11,916 nt of DNA from contig JAZQQE010000049.1 in the NCBI GenBank assembly GCA_045628845.1, positions 1 through 11,916 on the forward strand. Reading direction: 5' to 3'. How positions within the stretch are numbered: the stretch's first letter is position 1; every line of letters starts with the position of its first letter. This stretch comes from RGIG7949 sp045628845 (GTDB lineage Bacteria > Bacillota > Clostridia > Oscillospirales > Oscillospiraceae). Both the position numbers and the translations under genes were made by a program. Positions 5,826-11,916 of the stretch are shown one piece after another. A model generated the notes under the pieces. The model saw nothing but the letters and a program-made list of their open reading frames with translations, was not told where the DNA came from and made no database searches.

Positions 5826-6905
5826 ATGAAATACGAGAGAAAACCTTACGATCCGGATTCCCCGAATGTAGATAAATTTTCCAATATCTTTAACCCCGTT
5901 CCCCTGACCATCCCCCGTCCCGAGTACCCCATCTCCATCAAGGAGAACTTCGAGCGCTGCTACAAGCGTCAGGATCCCCTGTGGGTGCCCAACTCCATGA
6001 CCGACATGACCAACGTCATGGTCGCCGTGCTGACCGGCGCCGGCGAAGCCGACTGGACCCGCCATGAGAGGCACGATTTCCGCGACTTCTTCGACGTTGA
6101 GTGGACGTACGTCCCCGAGGCCGGCGGCCCGATGCTCAAGCCCGGCACGCAGTATCTTGACGACATCACCAACTGGGAAAAAGGCGTCAAGTTCCCCAAC
6201 CTCGCCGACTATGACATCGAGGGTCTGTGCGGCAAGTGGATGAAGGAAAAGTACAATCCCAACAAGGTCGTCCACGTCAATATCGGCCTCGGCTGCACCG
6301 AGCGCCTCGTCTCCCTCCTCGGCGGCTACACCGAAGCCATGTGCTCGCTCATGCTCGAGCCCGACGCCGTGCGCGACTTCCTCGCCGCGTTCGCCGAATT
6401 CGAGTGCAAGTTCGTCGATAAGCTGTGCGAATACGTACCCATCGACTTCATCACCTACCACGACGACTGGGGCACCGAGCGCGACACTTTCTTCTCCCCG
6501 AAGGTCATGGAGGAGATAGTCTTCGAGCCCACCAAGAAGATATTCGGCCACATCAAGAGCAAGGGCATCTGCATCGAGCATCACTGCTGCGGCAACATCA
6601 AGCGCTTCGCGCCCTATATGTGCGAGACCGGCGCCGACTTCATGCAGCTGCAGGCCCGCGCCAACGACATCCCCGGCCTCAAGGCGCAGTATGGCGACAA
6701 GCTCGGCTTCAATACCGTCATCATCCCCGAGAAGGTCGACAAGGAGCACATCGTCGACGCCATCCGCAAGAACGTCGATACCTACGCCAAGGGCGGCGGC
6801 TGGTACACCTCCATCACCGTGCGCGACCCCGAGCTCATGTGGGACGCCGTCGAGGAGCTCTTCTGCTACGGCCGCGAGTTCTACGATGCCGAGCAGGGCA
6901 GATAA
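5826..6905 (+). CDS. URO-D family protein, corrinoid methyltransferase-like
   Basis: A 359-aa TIM-barrel protein of the uroporphyrinogen decarboxylase superfamily. It lacks the N-terminal AGR-type substrate motif of true HemE, so heme synthesis is unlikely. The HHCCGN motif at 252-257 aligns with the HxCG zinc site of MtaA/CmuA/MtbA methyltransferases, which pass methyl groups between a corrinoid protein and a thiol. The third zinc Cys, expected in a glycine-rich C-terminal segment, is not there: GGGWYTSITVRDP (323-335) has none. YHDDWG (211-216) looks like a conserved barrel-strand motif. Start choice: GGAGG at 5814-5818 is only 1 nt from ATG 5820 but 7 nt from ATG 5826, so 5826 is preferred. 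The codons end mostly in C. No corrinoid protein or activase is in the window, so the substrate is unknown. Confidence 0.75.
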   Translation: MKYERKPYDPDSPNVDKFSNIFNPVPLTIPRPEYPISIKENFERCYKRQDPLWVPNSMTDMTNVMVAVLTGAGEADWTRHERHDFRDFFDVEWTYVPEAGGPMLKPGTQYLDDITNWEKGVKFPNLADYDIEGLCGKWMKEKYNPNKVVHVNIGLGCTERLVSLLGGYTEAMCSLMLEPDAVRDFLAAFAEFECKFVDKLCEYVPIDFITYHDDWGTERDTFFSPKVMEEIVFEPTKKIFGHIKSKGICIEHHCCGNIKRFAPYMCETGADFMQLQARANDIPGLKAQYGDKLGFNTVIIPEKVDKEHIVDAIRKNVDTYAKGGGWYTSITVRDPELMWDAVEELFCYGREFYDAEQGR

Positions 6906-6916
6906 GAATAAAAAAA

Positions 6917-6950
6917 GAAAGGCGCTTCCGGAAGATCCGGAAGGGCTTTC
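6917..6950. terminator. Bidirectional terminator between the URO-D and COG0523 genes
   Basis: GAAAGGCGCTTCCGG (6917-6931) pairs with CCGGAAGGGCTTTC (6937-6950) with a one-base bulge. TTTTATT follows on the + strand, and the seven A at 6910-6916 give a U-tract on the - strand. It lies 12 nt past the URO-D stop and 28 nt past the convergent COG0523 stop. Confidence 0.85.
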
Positions 6951-6962
6951 GTTTTATTCTAT

Positions 6963-6991
6963 GTCCACACAGATACGTTATCCGCGTGGAC
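6963..6991 (-). other. Stem-loop spanning the COG0523 stop codon
   Basis: Arms 6963-6975 and 6979-6991 form 13 pairs around a 3-nt loop. On the - strand RNA two of the pairs are G-U wobbles; on the + strand the same positions are A-C mismatches. The structure is therefore suited to the COG0523 transcript. It has no U-tract of its own and sits directly before the shared terminator, so it may stabilise the 3' end. Confidence 0.5.
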
Positions 6992-7961
6992 GTACCTTGA
7001 CCTTTACGGGCTTGGCGGCGGCCTTTTTTTCGACGGGCTTTACGCGCACGTGCGTCGTATACTCCTGCTGCAGGATACGGCGCAGAGAGATACGGTCGAT
7101 CGCCCGGCCGATAAACACACATTCCGGGCGCACGTCCCGGCTCTCCTCCTCGTCAAGACCGGTGATGGAGTACCTGTCTCCGGCGATGTCGAAGCGGAGC
7201 CAGATGCCGGAAGCCTGAAGCAGTCCCTTGGCACGGACGATCTGCCCGAAGGCGCCGCGCAGGGCCATTTCAAGTATCCACATCAGCGCGACGGGAGAAT
7301 CGGCGCTGCAATCCTTGATCGGGAACGTTTCCAGACCAAGAGAGCATTCGTCCACTTCCTCGAGCGTCTCTCCGTCATAGGTGGTCATCAGAAGACTGTT
7401 CCACCAGTCGTCGTCCATCTTCGTATAGTGGACGGACAGTACCTCGGCTGTTTCGTTGACCTCGGCGACCTTGTCCGCCACTGCGGCAAAGAGCTCGCTG
7501 TCGATGACCTCCGGCTGGGAGATGATGATCTTTCCGGCCGTTTTGATCTGATCCTGATACACGTCGCCGTACTGCTCGTAATCCTGCATGAAAGATCCGG
7601 CATTCAATATCGTCACCGGACGCAGAAGCTGGATGCGTTCATACTGGATCTTCTGCAGGTTCCGGATAACGTTGCTCAGAGCGCCCACACCCGAGGGCTC
7701 CACGATGAGGTAATCCGGGGACAGTGTGCTCTCGATGGTGACGATGGAGGCGTTCATGTCCGCGCTCTTGGTGCAGCAGACGCAGCCCTCCGTCAGATTC
7801 CATACGTCGGCGGTATCCTGCTGCAGGACCTGCTGGTCAACGTCGGTGCTGCCGTATTCGTTTTCCAGTATGACGAACTCACGCTTGCAGCGCTTCATCA
7901 TTTCCTTGATAAAGGTTGTCTTTCCGGCGCCGAGGAAGCCGGATACGATCAGAATTTTCAT
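6978..7961 (-). CDS. COG0523 (CobW/P47K family) GTPase, putative metal chaperone
   Basis: A 327-aa SIMIBI-class P-loop protein of the family that delivers Zn, Co or other metals to target enzymes. Walker A is GFLGAGKTT (8-16). The family metal site GCVCC is at 59-63. The Walker B/switch region ends in EPSG (88-91). The NKxD base-recognition motif, expected after the sixth strand, reads SQPE (148-151), so guanine specificity is doubtful. The tail is rich in Lys, Ala, Pro and Arg, ending KVKVRPRG. The gene converges on the URO-D gene. A methyltransferase-like zinc protein would be a plausible client, but that rests only on proximity. No good Shine-Dalgarno precedes the ATG (only GGAC), and a GC palindrome lies just upstream. 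Family sure; target unknown. Confidence 0.85.
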   Translation of the reverse strand: MKILIVSGFLGAGKTTFIKEMMKRCKREFVILENEYGSTDVDQQVLQQDTADVWNLTEGCVCCTKSADMNASIVTIESTLSPDYLIVEPSGVGALSNVIRNLQKIQYERIQLLRPVTILNAGSFMQDYEQYGDVYQDQIKTAGKIIISQPEVIDSELFAAVADKVAEVNETAEVLSVHYTKMDDDWWNSLLMTTYDGETLEEVDECSLGLETFPIKDCSADSPVALMWILEMALRGAFGQIVRAKGLLQASGIWLRFDIAGDRYSITGLDEEESRDVRPECVFIGRAIDRISLRRILQQEYTTHVRVKPVEKKAAAKPVKVKVRPRG

Positions 7962-7971
7962 CGGACTGTCC

Positions 7972-7982
7972 GCGGGACCCGC
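7972..7982. repeat. Short GC palindrome upstream of the COG0523 start
   Basis: GCGGGACCCGC is a perfect 11-bp palindrome (5-1-5) 11 nt upstream of the COG0523 ATG, where a ribosome binding site would normally sit. It could reduce translation or be a remnant of a GC-rich repeat. Confidence 0.3.
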
Positions 7983-8020
7983 GCCCCGCCCTTTCCAGTT
8001 TCAGAATCTAAAACAGATAG

Positions 8021-8063
8021 AAAATGGCTTCCTCCCCGTTGCCGGAGAGGAGGCCATTTTTTT
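8021..8063. terminator. Terminator-like hairpin downstream of the alcohol dehydrogenase gene
   Basis: AAAATGGCTTCCTC (8021-8034) pairs with GAGGAGGCCATTTT (8047-8060), 14 pairs with one G-T. Seven T follow on the + strand (8057-8063). It lies 14 nt past the alcohol dehydrogenase stop. On the - strand RNA the wobble becomes a C-A mismatch and the U-tract lies in the 3' arm, so it may act mainly against antisense transcription. Confidence 0.6.
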
Positions 8064-8076
8064 AAGAGATCAATGA

Positions 8077-9147
8077 TCAGTCGGGGATGACGATGGGCTT
8101 GATGAGGTCAGCCGGCTTGTCTCTCATGAGTTCGAGAGCTTCGGCGGTGTGCTCCCAGCCGTGGAAGACGTGGGTGCACTCGAGCTTGACGTTCAGTCTG
8201 CCGGAGGAAACGAGGGAGCTGAGCTTCTCCATGCGGAGACGTCCGCCGGGCATCAGGCCGGAGAGGATCTGCTTGTGGCCCATGCCGCAGCCCCACTCGA
8301 CGCGGGGGATGGTGACCAGGTCGCCGCTGCCGAGGTAGTTGACGTTGCCGACTCTTCCGCCGGGCTTGAGGGACTTGACGGCAGCTTCGAAGGTGTTGAC
8401 GTTACCACCGGCGATGCAGACGCGATCGACGCCCTTGCCGTTGGTCATGGCCATGACCTGATCTTCGATGGAGCCATTCTTGTAGGAGATGAAGTCGGTC
8501 GCGCCGTAGGCCTTGGCGACTTCAACGCTGATGGGACGGGTGCCGACGCAGATGATGCGGGAAGCACCGCGGAGGGCAGCGCCGGCAACGGACATGAGGC
8601 CGACAGCGCCGATGCCGATGACGAGAACGGTATCACCGAACTGAACGTCGGCCAGCTCAACAGCATGGAAACCGGTGGGGACCATGTCGGAGAGGATGCA
8701 GGCTTCCTCAACGCTCATGCCGTCGGGGATGAGAGCCAGGTTGCCGTCAGCATCGTTGACGTGGAAGTACTCGGAGAAGAGGCCATCCTTGAAGTTGGAG
8801 AACTTCCAGCCGGCGAGCATTCCGCCGGAATGCATGGAGTAGCCGGCCTGAGCCTCGAGAGAGTTCCAGTCGGGGGTGATGGCGGGAACGAGAACTCTGT
8901 CACCGGGCTTGAAATCCTTGACCATGGAGCCGACTTCGACGATCTCGCCGCAGCCCTCGTGGCCGAGGATCATGTCGTGACGGTCACCGATGGCGCCTTC
9001 ATAGACGGTGTGGACGTCAGAGGTGCAGATGGCGATCGCGAGAGGCTTGACGATAGCGTCCATGGGACCGCACTTGGGAACTTCCTTCTCGATCCAGCCG
9101 ACCTTGCCGATGCCGAGCATCGCAAAGCCCTTCATTGTCTTGCTCAT
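8077..9147 (-). CDS. adh: NADP-dependent zinc secondary alcohol dehydrogenase
   Basis: This medium-chain dehydrogenase interconverts secondary (and short primary) alcohols with ketones/aldehydes. The 356-aa sequence closely resembles the Thermoanaerobacter brockii and Clostridium beijerinckii enzymes (352 aa), with four extra N-terminal residues (MSKT). The single catalytic zinc site is C41, H63, D154 (C37, H59, D150 in T. brockii), with E64 next to H63; no structural-zinc Cys cluster is seen. GIGAVG (178-183) starts the Rossmann fold. G202, R204 and Y222 match G198, R200 and Y218 of the T. brockii NADP site, and T203 replaces S199, so NADP(H) is expected. ATG 9147 has AAGGAG 7 nt upstream. 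It has its own promoter with an overlapping operator, so expression is probably repressor-controlled. It may dispose of NADPH in fermentation (inference). Confidence 0.93.
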   Translation of the reverse strand: MSKTMKGFAMLGIGKVGWIEKEVPKCGPMDAIVKPLAIAICTSDVHTVYEGAIGDRHDMILGHEGCGEIVEVGSMVKDFKPGDRVLVPAITPDWNSLEAQAGYSMHSGGMLAGWKFSNFKDGLFSEYFHVNDADGNLALIPDGMSVEEACILSDMVPTGFHAVELADVQFGDTVLVIGIGAVGLMSVAGAALRGASRIICVGTRPISVEVAKAYGATDFISYKNGSIEDQVMAMTNGKGVDRVCIAGGNVNTFEAAVKSLKPGGRVGNVNYLGSGDLVTIPRVEWGCGMGHKQILSGLMPGGRLRMEKLSSLVSSGRLNVKLECTHVFHGWEHTAEALELMRDKPADLIKPIVIPD

Positions 9148-9171
9148 AGTAAATCTCCTTCTTGTTTATTC

Positions 9172-9201
9172 ATTTTCGGCCTTTTTTTCGCAACCGAAAA
9201 T
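9172..9201 (-). promoter_or_regulatory. Second inverted repeat in the alcohol dehydrogenase leader
   Basis: ATTTTCGG (9172-9179) pairs with CCGAAAAT (9194-9201) around a 14-nt spacer. Its right arm shares five bases with the left arm of the larger palindrome at 9197-9228, so the two hairpins cannot both form fully in RNA. Whether this matters is unknown. Confidence 0.35.
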
Positions 9202-9228
9202 AGTTGCATAACGCTATGCAACTATTTT
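9197..9228. promoter_or_regulatory. Operator: 14-bp perfect inverted repeat over the -10 box
   Basis: AAAATAGTTGCATA (9197-9210) and TATGCAACTATTTT (9215-9228) are exact reverse complements separated by ACGC. The repeat overlaps the -10 box (9224-9229) and the expected transcription start of the alcohol dehydrogenase gene, the classic place for a repressor. The TAGTTGC/GCAACTA core resembles MarR-family sites; it differs from the Rex consensus (TTGTGAA-N4-TTCACAA). No regulator gene is in the window. Confidence 0.7.
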
Positions 9229-9252
9229 ACAACAAGGACGTTGATATGTCAA
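9224..9252 (-). promoter_or_regulatory. Near-consensus promoter of the alcohol dehydrogenase gene
   Basis: On the - strand TTGACA (9247-9252), a 17-nt spacer, then TAAAAT (9224-9229). This is 11 of 12 consensus bases with ideal spacing, so it should be strong when not repressed. The leader to the ATG is about 70 nt. Confidence 0.85.
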
Positions 9253-9323
9253 TTAGGTGGTCTGATATAAACTTACCAAATGGAGACTGACTAATGACGG
9301 GCAGGTTGGTGTATTTTCATAAT

Positions 9324-11096
9324 TCAATACAAAATCGTCGTTTTCCCCTCTGGGGTTATATAGATGCTGCCGTCGGCGGTCTTCGCGAGCAGGCCGCCCG
9401 AGACGGTGCGCGCCCACATGACGCGCTCCTCGGTGACGAGCTTCGGCTTCGTGCCGCGCTTGACGCTGTATAGCTCGTCGTCGCGCGTGTAGTAGAGTCT
9501 GCCGTTGACTATGCCTATGAGCGCCGCGTCGGGAGCCTTCGCTATCACGACGTGCGTGCCGGACCTGCCGACGGATATTATATCCTGACCCGAGCAGAGA
9601 TATACGCGCCGCGTGTCGGCGGCGAAGGAGGTAGTGCGGCCCGCGTCGTAGTACGGGGCGGGCAGGTACTTGTCGCTGCGGCGCAGGTCGGAGATGCGGT
9701 AAACGAGCCCGTCGTTCTCCCAGGTGATCGAAAGCCCGTTCTGCGAGAGGAAGGCGTGGTCGAAGGCGTCGGCGATGCGGAGTATGCCGGCCTCGCCGCC
9801 GTAGTAGTAGAGGCCGCCGTCGAGCTTGAGGACGGCGCCGCGGAAGGTGCTCATCGGGTACGTTATGAGGCGCACGCCGTTTTCTGCGGTCGCGGCCTGC
9901 GCGCTGCCGGGCAATACGAGCCCGCCGAGCCACGCCTGCGTGATCTGCCGCCCGGCCTCGCCGTCGGTACTGATGCAGACGGCGCCGCGGCGGTTATACA
10001 TGACCTGCCGCAGGTCGGAGGTCATGTGGTACTCGGAGAGCGAGGAGTAGCCCACGTTGTCGGCAAGCTCCGTGTCGCCCGAGCGCGAGCGGACAAAGAC
10101 GCTGCCGTCTTTTATGTAGTAGACGAGCTTCGCAGAATCGGATACGGCAAAGGGCTTCATGCCCTCGCCGAGCAGAGCGGGAGTCGTCCCGTCGGCGCTG
10201 ACGTAGGCGCTGAAAGTCCCGTCCGTGCCGTAGCTCCCGACCCACGCCGCCGTCTCGCCGTCGGGCGAGATGACGATGGGGGATTCCGCGAGCACGTCGC
10301 CCGCGAGCCGCTCGGGCTTGTCGTCGCCGGGGCGCCAAAGGCGCAGAGTGCCGGAGCCGGAGTCATTGACGTCGCTGAGGAAGGCGACGCCGCCGCCCGA
10401 GGATGCGAGAGCGACGTTGCCGGCCCATGCGTTGGTCGTTATCTCCTCGGCACCGTCGCGTGTGACGCGCGTGATGGAGGCTCTGCCGCCGTCGCGTCCG
10501 CAGACGAGCAGCCAGACGGTGCGGTCGGGCGTCGAGAGGAAGGAGGTCAGGTCGGGGCAGTCCACGCGGAAGGAAGATCCGCGCGCGTCCGCGAAGACGA
10601 ACTGCCCGTCCTCGCCGTCGTAGGAGCCGACGAGCGAATTATCGCGCGAGAGCACGATGGCGTTCGCAGCGGTCCTGCTCCCGTGTACGGAGACTGCGAC
10701 GAGCGCCGCCGTGGCGGCGAGCGAGACGATTATTGCAAGCACCGCGAGCAGCTTGAAGAAGAACGGGATGCGCTTTATCCTCGTCCTTATGCCGTAGGGC
10801 TTTCCCGCGACGGTGGGCTTCGCGCGGACGATGGGCGCGCCGCACTCAGGGCAGCTGTCCCCGTCCTCGGGAAGCGGCTTTCCGCAGACGCGGCAGAGGG
10901 GCTTTCCCTCAAAGCTGATGCCGCTCGCGGGCGCGTGCGCGCCGTCCGAGCCGCATATGCGGCAGAAGCTCGCGTTTTCCGGCATCGTACTGCCGCAGAC
11001 CCGGCAGACGCGCACGCCGGATACGGAGGGAGAGGCGCACTTCGGGCACTCGCTGAGCCCGTCGGCGTATTCGAATCCGCATTCGCGGCATTTCAT
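9324..11096 (-). CDS. Membrane-anchored zinc-ribbon and beta-propeller protein, function unknown
   Basis: I do not recognise this as a named family. The 590-aa protein starts with three zinc-ribbon pairs: C3/C6 with C17/C20, C31/C34 with C45/C48, C68/C71 with C82/C85. A basic stretch (RTRIKR near 104-109) then precedes one hydrophobic helix at about 111-136, which suggests the ribbons are in the cytoplasm and the rest outside. The remaining 450 residues are repeats of WD40/TolB-like strands, such as VISPDGETAAWV, KLVYYIKDGSVFV, GRLYYTRDDELYSV and GGLLAKTADGSIYI, probably a six- to eight-bladed propeller. Start choice: an in-frame ATG at 11129 exists, but ATG 11096 follows AAAGGAGAGG directly and begins the first ribbon. 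It lies downstream of ypeB on the same strand with an 88-nt gap. A sensing or scaffold role is only a guess. Confidence 0.75.
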   Translation of the reverse strand: MKCRECGFEYADGLSECPKCASPSVSGVRVCRVCGSTMPENASFCRICGSDGAHAPASGISFEGKPLCRVCGKPLPEDGDSCPECGAPIVRAKPTVAGKPYGIRTRIKRIPFFFKLLAVLAIIVSLAATAALVAVSVHGSRTAANAIVLSRDNSLVGSYDGEDGQFVFADARGSSFRVDCPDLTSFLSTPDRTVWLLVCGRDGGRASITRVTRDGAEEITTNAWAGNVALASSGGGVAFLSDVNDSGSGTLRLWRPGDDKPERLAGDVLAESPIVISPDGETAAWVGSYGTDGTFSAYVSADGTTPALLGEGMKPFAVSDSAKLVYYIKDGSVFVRSRSGDTELADNVGYSSLSEYHMTSDLRQVMYNRRGAVCISTDGEAGRQITQAWLGGLVLPGSAQAATAENGVRLITYPMSTFRGAVLKLDGGLYYYGGEAGILRIADAFDHAFLSQNGLSITWENDGLVYRISDLRRSDKYLPAPYYDAGRTTSFAADTRRVYLCSGQDIISVGRSGTHVVIAKAPDAALIGIVNGRLYYTRDDELYSVKRGTKPKLVTEERVMWARTVSGGLLAKTADGSIYITPEGKTTILY

Positions 11097-11134
11097 ATCG
11101 CAGCCTCTCCTTTCGTACTTATTTTCCATTAAAT

Positions 11135-11140
11135 ATTATA
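11135..11140 (-). promoter_or_regulatory. Possible -10 box ahead of the zinc-ribbon/propeller gene
   Basis: A perfect TATAAT on the - strand lies 38 nt upstream of ATG 11096. At the 17-nt distance the hexamer is TTTTTC, a poor -35. It could be weak, activated, or read by another sigma factor; read-through from ypeB is also possible since no terminator stem is seen between the genes. Confidence 0.4.
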
Positions 11141-11184
11141 GTACCAGACCGCTCCCGGAAAAACCACAAAAAAGTTACATTTAT

Positions 11185-11916
11185 TTAAAGTGCGAGTGTG
11201 CCGTTCTCGTCCTCGAGCAGGAGCAGTATCTTCTCCTGCCGCCCGGAGTCCGCTCCGACGTAGATGAGGACGTGCCGCCCCTCGGAGTCCTCGCATACGA
11301 ACTCGCGGCAGTAGCATTCGTTCTTCCCGTCCGTCGGGATGACGGCGAGCCCCTCGCGCAAAATATTAAGGTCCTGCGGCACGAGCGCGCGCGCCTCGTC
11401 CGCCTCTGCGGAGGGCTCTCCGAGAGAGCGCACGTGGTGGTTCATGATATAGCCGCCGGCCTCGAAGGACACCACCGCGCCGTCCGACGCGACGCCGACC
11501 TTTATGAGGTCTGGGTAGCATACGACGCCGTTTTCCTCGTATGCGAAGCTGACGAGCGTCACCCCGTCCGTGACCGAGTAGCTCCTGCGCATCCCCGTGT
11601 AGCCGCGCGACGCGAGAAACTGCGCCGCCGTCTGCTCCGCGCTCGCCCTCGGCGCGCCGCCGAAGGCCCTGTCGGACGAGAGCATGCTCAGCACCGTGCC
11701 GCCTTTTTTCGTGACGCTGACGGTGCGCGAGTCCGCCGTGAAGACGTAGCAGGGGAGCTCGCCGCCGCATTCGCCCGCGCTCTCGACTGCGGAAACGCCG
11801 AGGAAGCGGGCCGCGGCCTGTGCCGCCGTCTCTTCGCTCACCTCAGGCATATCGCGCAGGAGCAAAGGCTCGCGCCGTGAGATGTGCGCCGAGAAGGGCC
11901 CGTCGTAAACGAGCGA
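11185..11916 (-). CDS. ypeB: Spore germination protein YpeB, C-terminal part (5' end outside the window)
   Basis: The frame is open from the window edge for 243 codons to TAA. YpeB stabilises and partners the cortex-lytic enzyme SleB at the spore inner membrane, and is needed for cortex breakdown at germination. The visible part begins LVYDGPFSAHISRREP, as in YpeB, and contains PepSY-type repeats: segments opening VSEETAAQAAARFLGV and SAEQTAAQFLASRGY, and a last one with GYIMNHHVR. This matches the YpeB C-terminus, about half of a usual 450-aa protein. A TTG at 11865 lies in this frame, but homology clearly runs through it, so it is not the start. sleB would be expected just upstream, beyond the window. 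In Bacillus these genes are forespore-specific; the promoter here is not visible. Confidence 0.85.
   Translation of the reverse strand, partial: SLVYDGPFSAHISRREPLLLRDMPEVSEETAAQAAARFLGVSAVESAGECGGELPCYVFTADSRTVSVTKKGGTVLSMLSSDRAFGGAPRASAEQTAAQFLASRGYTGMRRSYSVTDGVTLVSFAYEENGVVCYPDLIKVGVASDGAVVSFEAGGYIMNHHVRSLGEPSAEADEARALVPQDLNILREGLAVIPTDGKNECYCREFVCEDSEGRHVLIYVGADSGRQEKILLLLEDENGTLAL

Noticed and set aside
5826..6905. Annotation as HemE uroporphyrinogen decarboxylase
   Set aside because: No AGR-type N-terminal motif and no heme genes nearby; HHCCGN fits the methyltransferase branch.
7050..8090. 346-codon open frame on the + strand antisense to the COG0523 gene
   Set aside because: No family motifs, while the - strand has Walker A and GCVCC.
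9197..9228. Reading the palindrome as a rho-independent terminator of the upstream propeller gene
   Set aside because: It overlaps a near-consensus promoter, its stem is AT-rich with no clean following T-tract on the - strand, and its position fits an operator better.
9197..9228. Rex (NADH-sensing repressor) operator
   Set aside because: The half-site TTGCATA differs from the Rex half-site TTGTGAA/TTGTTAA at key positions, although the overall 7-4-7 geometry is similar.
8149..9270. 373-codon open frame on the + strand antisense to the alcohol dehydrogenase gene
   Set aside because: Acidic shadow of a strongly conserved dehydrogenase, and it runs through that gene's promoter.
9552..11132. 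526-codon open frame on the + strand antisense to the zinc-ribbon/propeller gene
   Set aside because: Arg/Ala/Gly-rich shadow; the - strand has ordered zinc ribbons, a TM helix and a ribosome binding site.

Overview
The window looks like GC-rich chromosomal DNA of an anaerobic, spore-forming clostridial Bacillota, probably a gut-type lineage such as Oscillospirales or Christensenellales. The lineage is inference. It rests on a group A [FeFe] hydrogenase, a clostridial NADP-type secondary alcohol dehydrogenase, a YpeB spore-germination protein, AGGAGG-type ribosome binding sites, and intergenic repeats of a kind I remember from gut Clostridia.

Layout, left to right. (1) 11-1420, + strand: a MATE-family exporter with its own promoter. 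(2) 1421-1976: no gene; a 118-bp MITE-like element with two internal hairpins, three copies of a GC-rich repeat, and a strong bidirectional terminator that closes both the MATE gene and the hydrogenase operon. (3) 5530-1977, - strand: a two-gene operon whose genes overlap by 7 nt. The first gene encodes a NuoF-type Fe-S domain fused to a GltD-type flavoprotein; the second encodes an [FeFe] hydrogenase. (4) 5531-5825: a divergent promoter region. (5) 5826-6905, + strand: a URO-D-family (corrinoid methyltransferase-like) protein. (6) 6917-7961: two adjacent hairpins and a convergent COG0523/CobW-type GTPase gene on the - strand. (7) 9147-8077, - strand: a secondary alcohol dehydrogenase under a near-consensus promoter that overlaps a 14-bp-arm operator. 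(8) 11096-9324, - strand: a membrane protein with three zinc-ribbon pairs, one TM helix and a WD40/TolB-like propeller. (9) 11916-11185, - strand: the C-terminal half of YpeB, cut by the window edge.

How the genes may work together. The hydrogenase and flavoprotein form a compact H2/NAD(P)H module. The GltD-like half has the YRR motif typical of NADP(H) sites, and the glutamate synthase large subunit is absent here, so this fits the 'glutamate synthase-linked' group A2 hydrogenases rather than nitrogen assimilation. The neighbouring alcohol dehydrogenase keeps the NADP(H)-binding residues of the T. brockii enzyme, so both could draw on the same NADP(H) pool (inference). The URO-D and COG0523 genes converge, and each departs from its family's core motifs. 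The most novel items are the fused hydrogenase partner, the zinc-ribbon/propeller protein next to ypeB, and the overlapping promoter and operator of the alcohol dehydrogenase.
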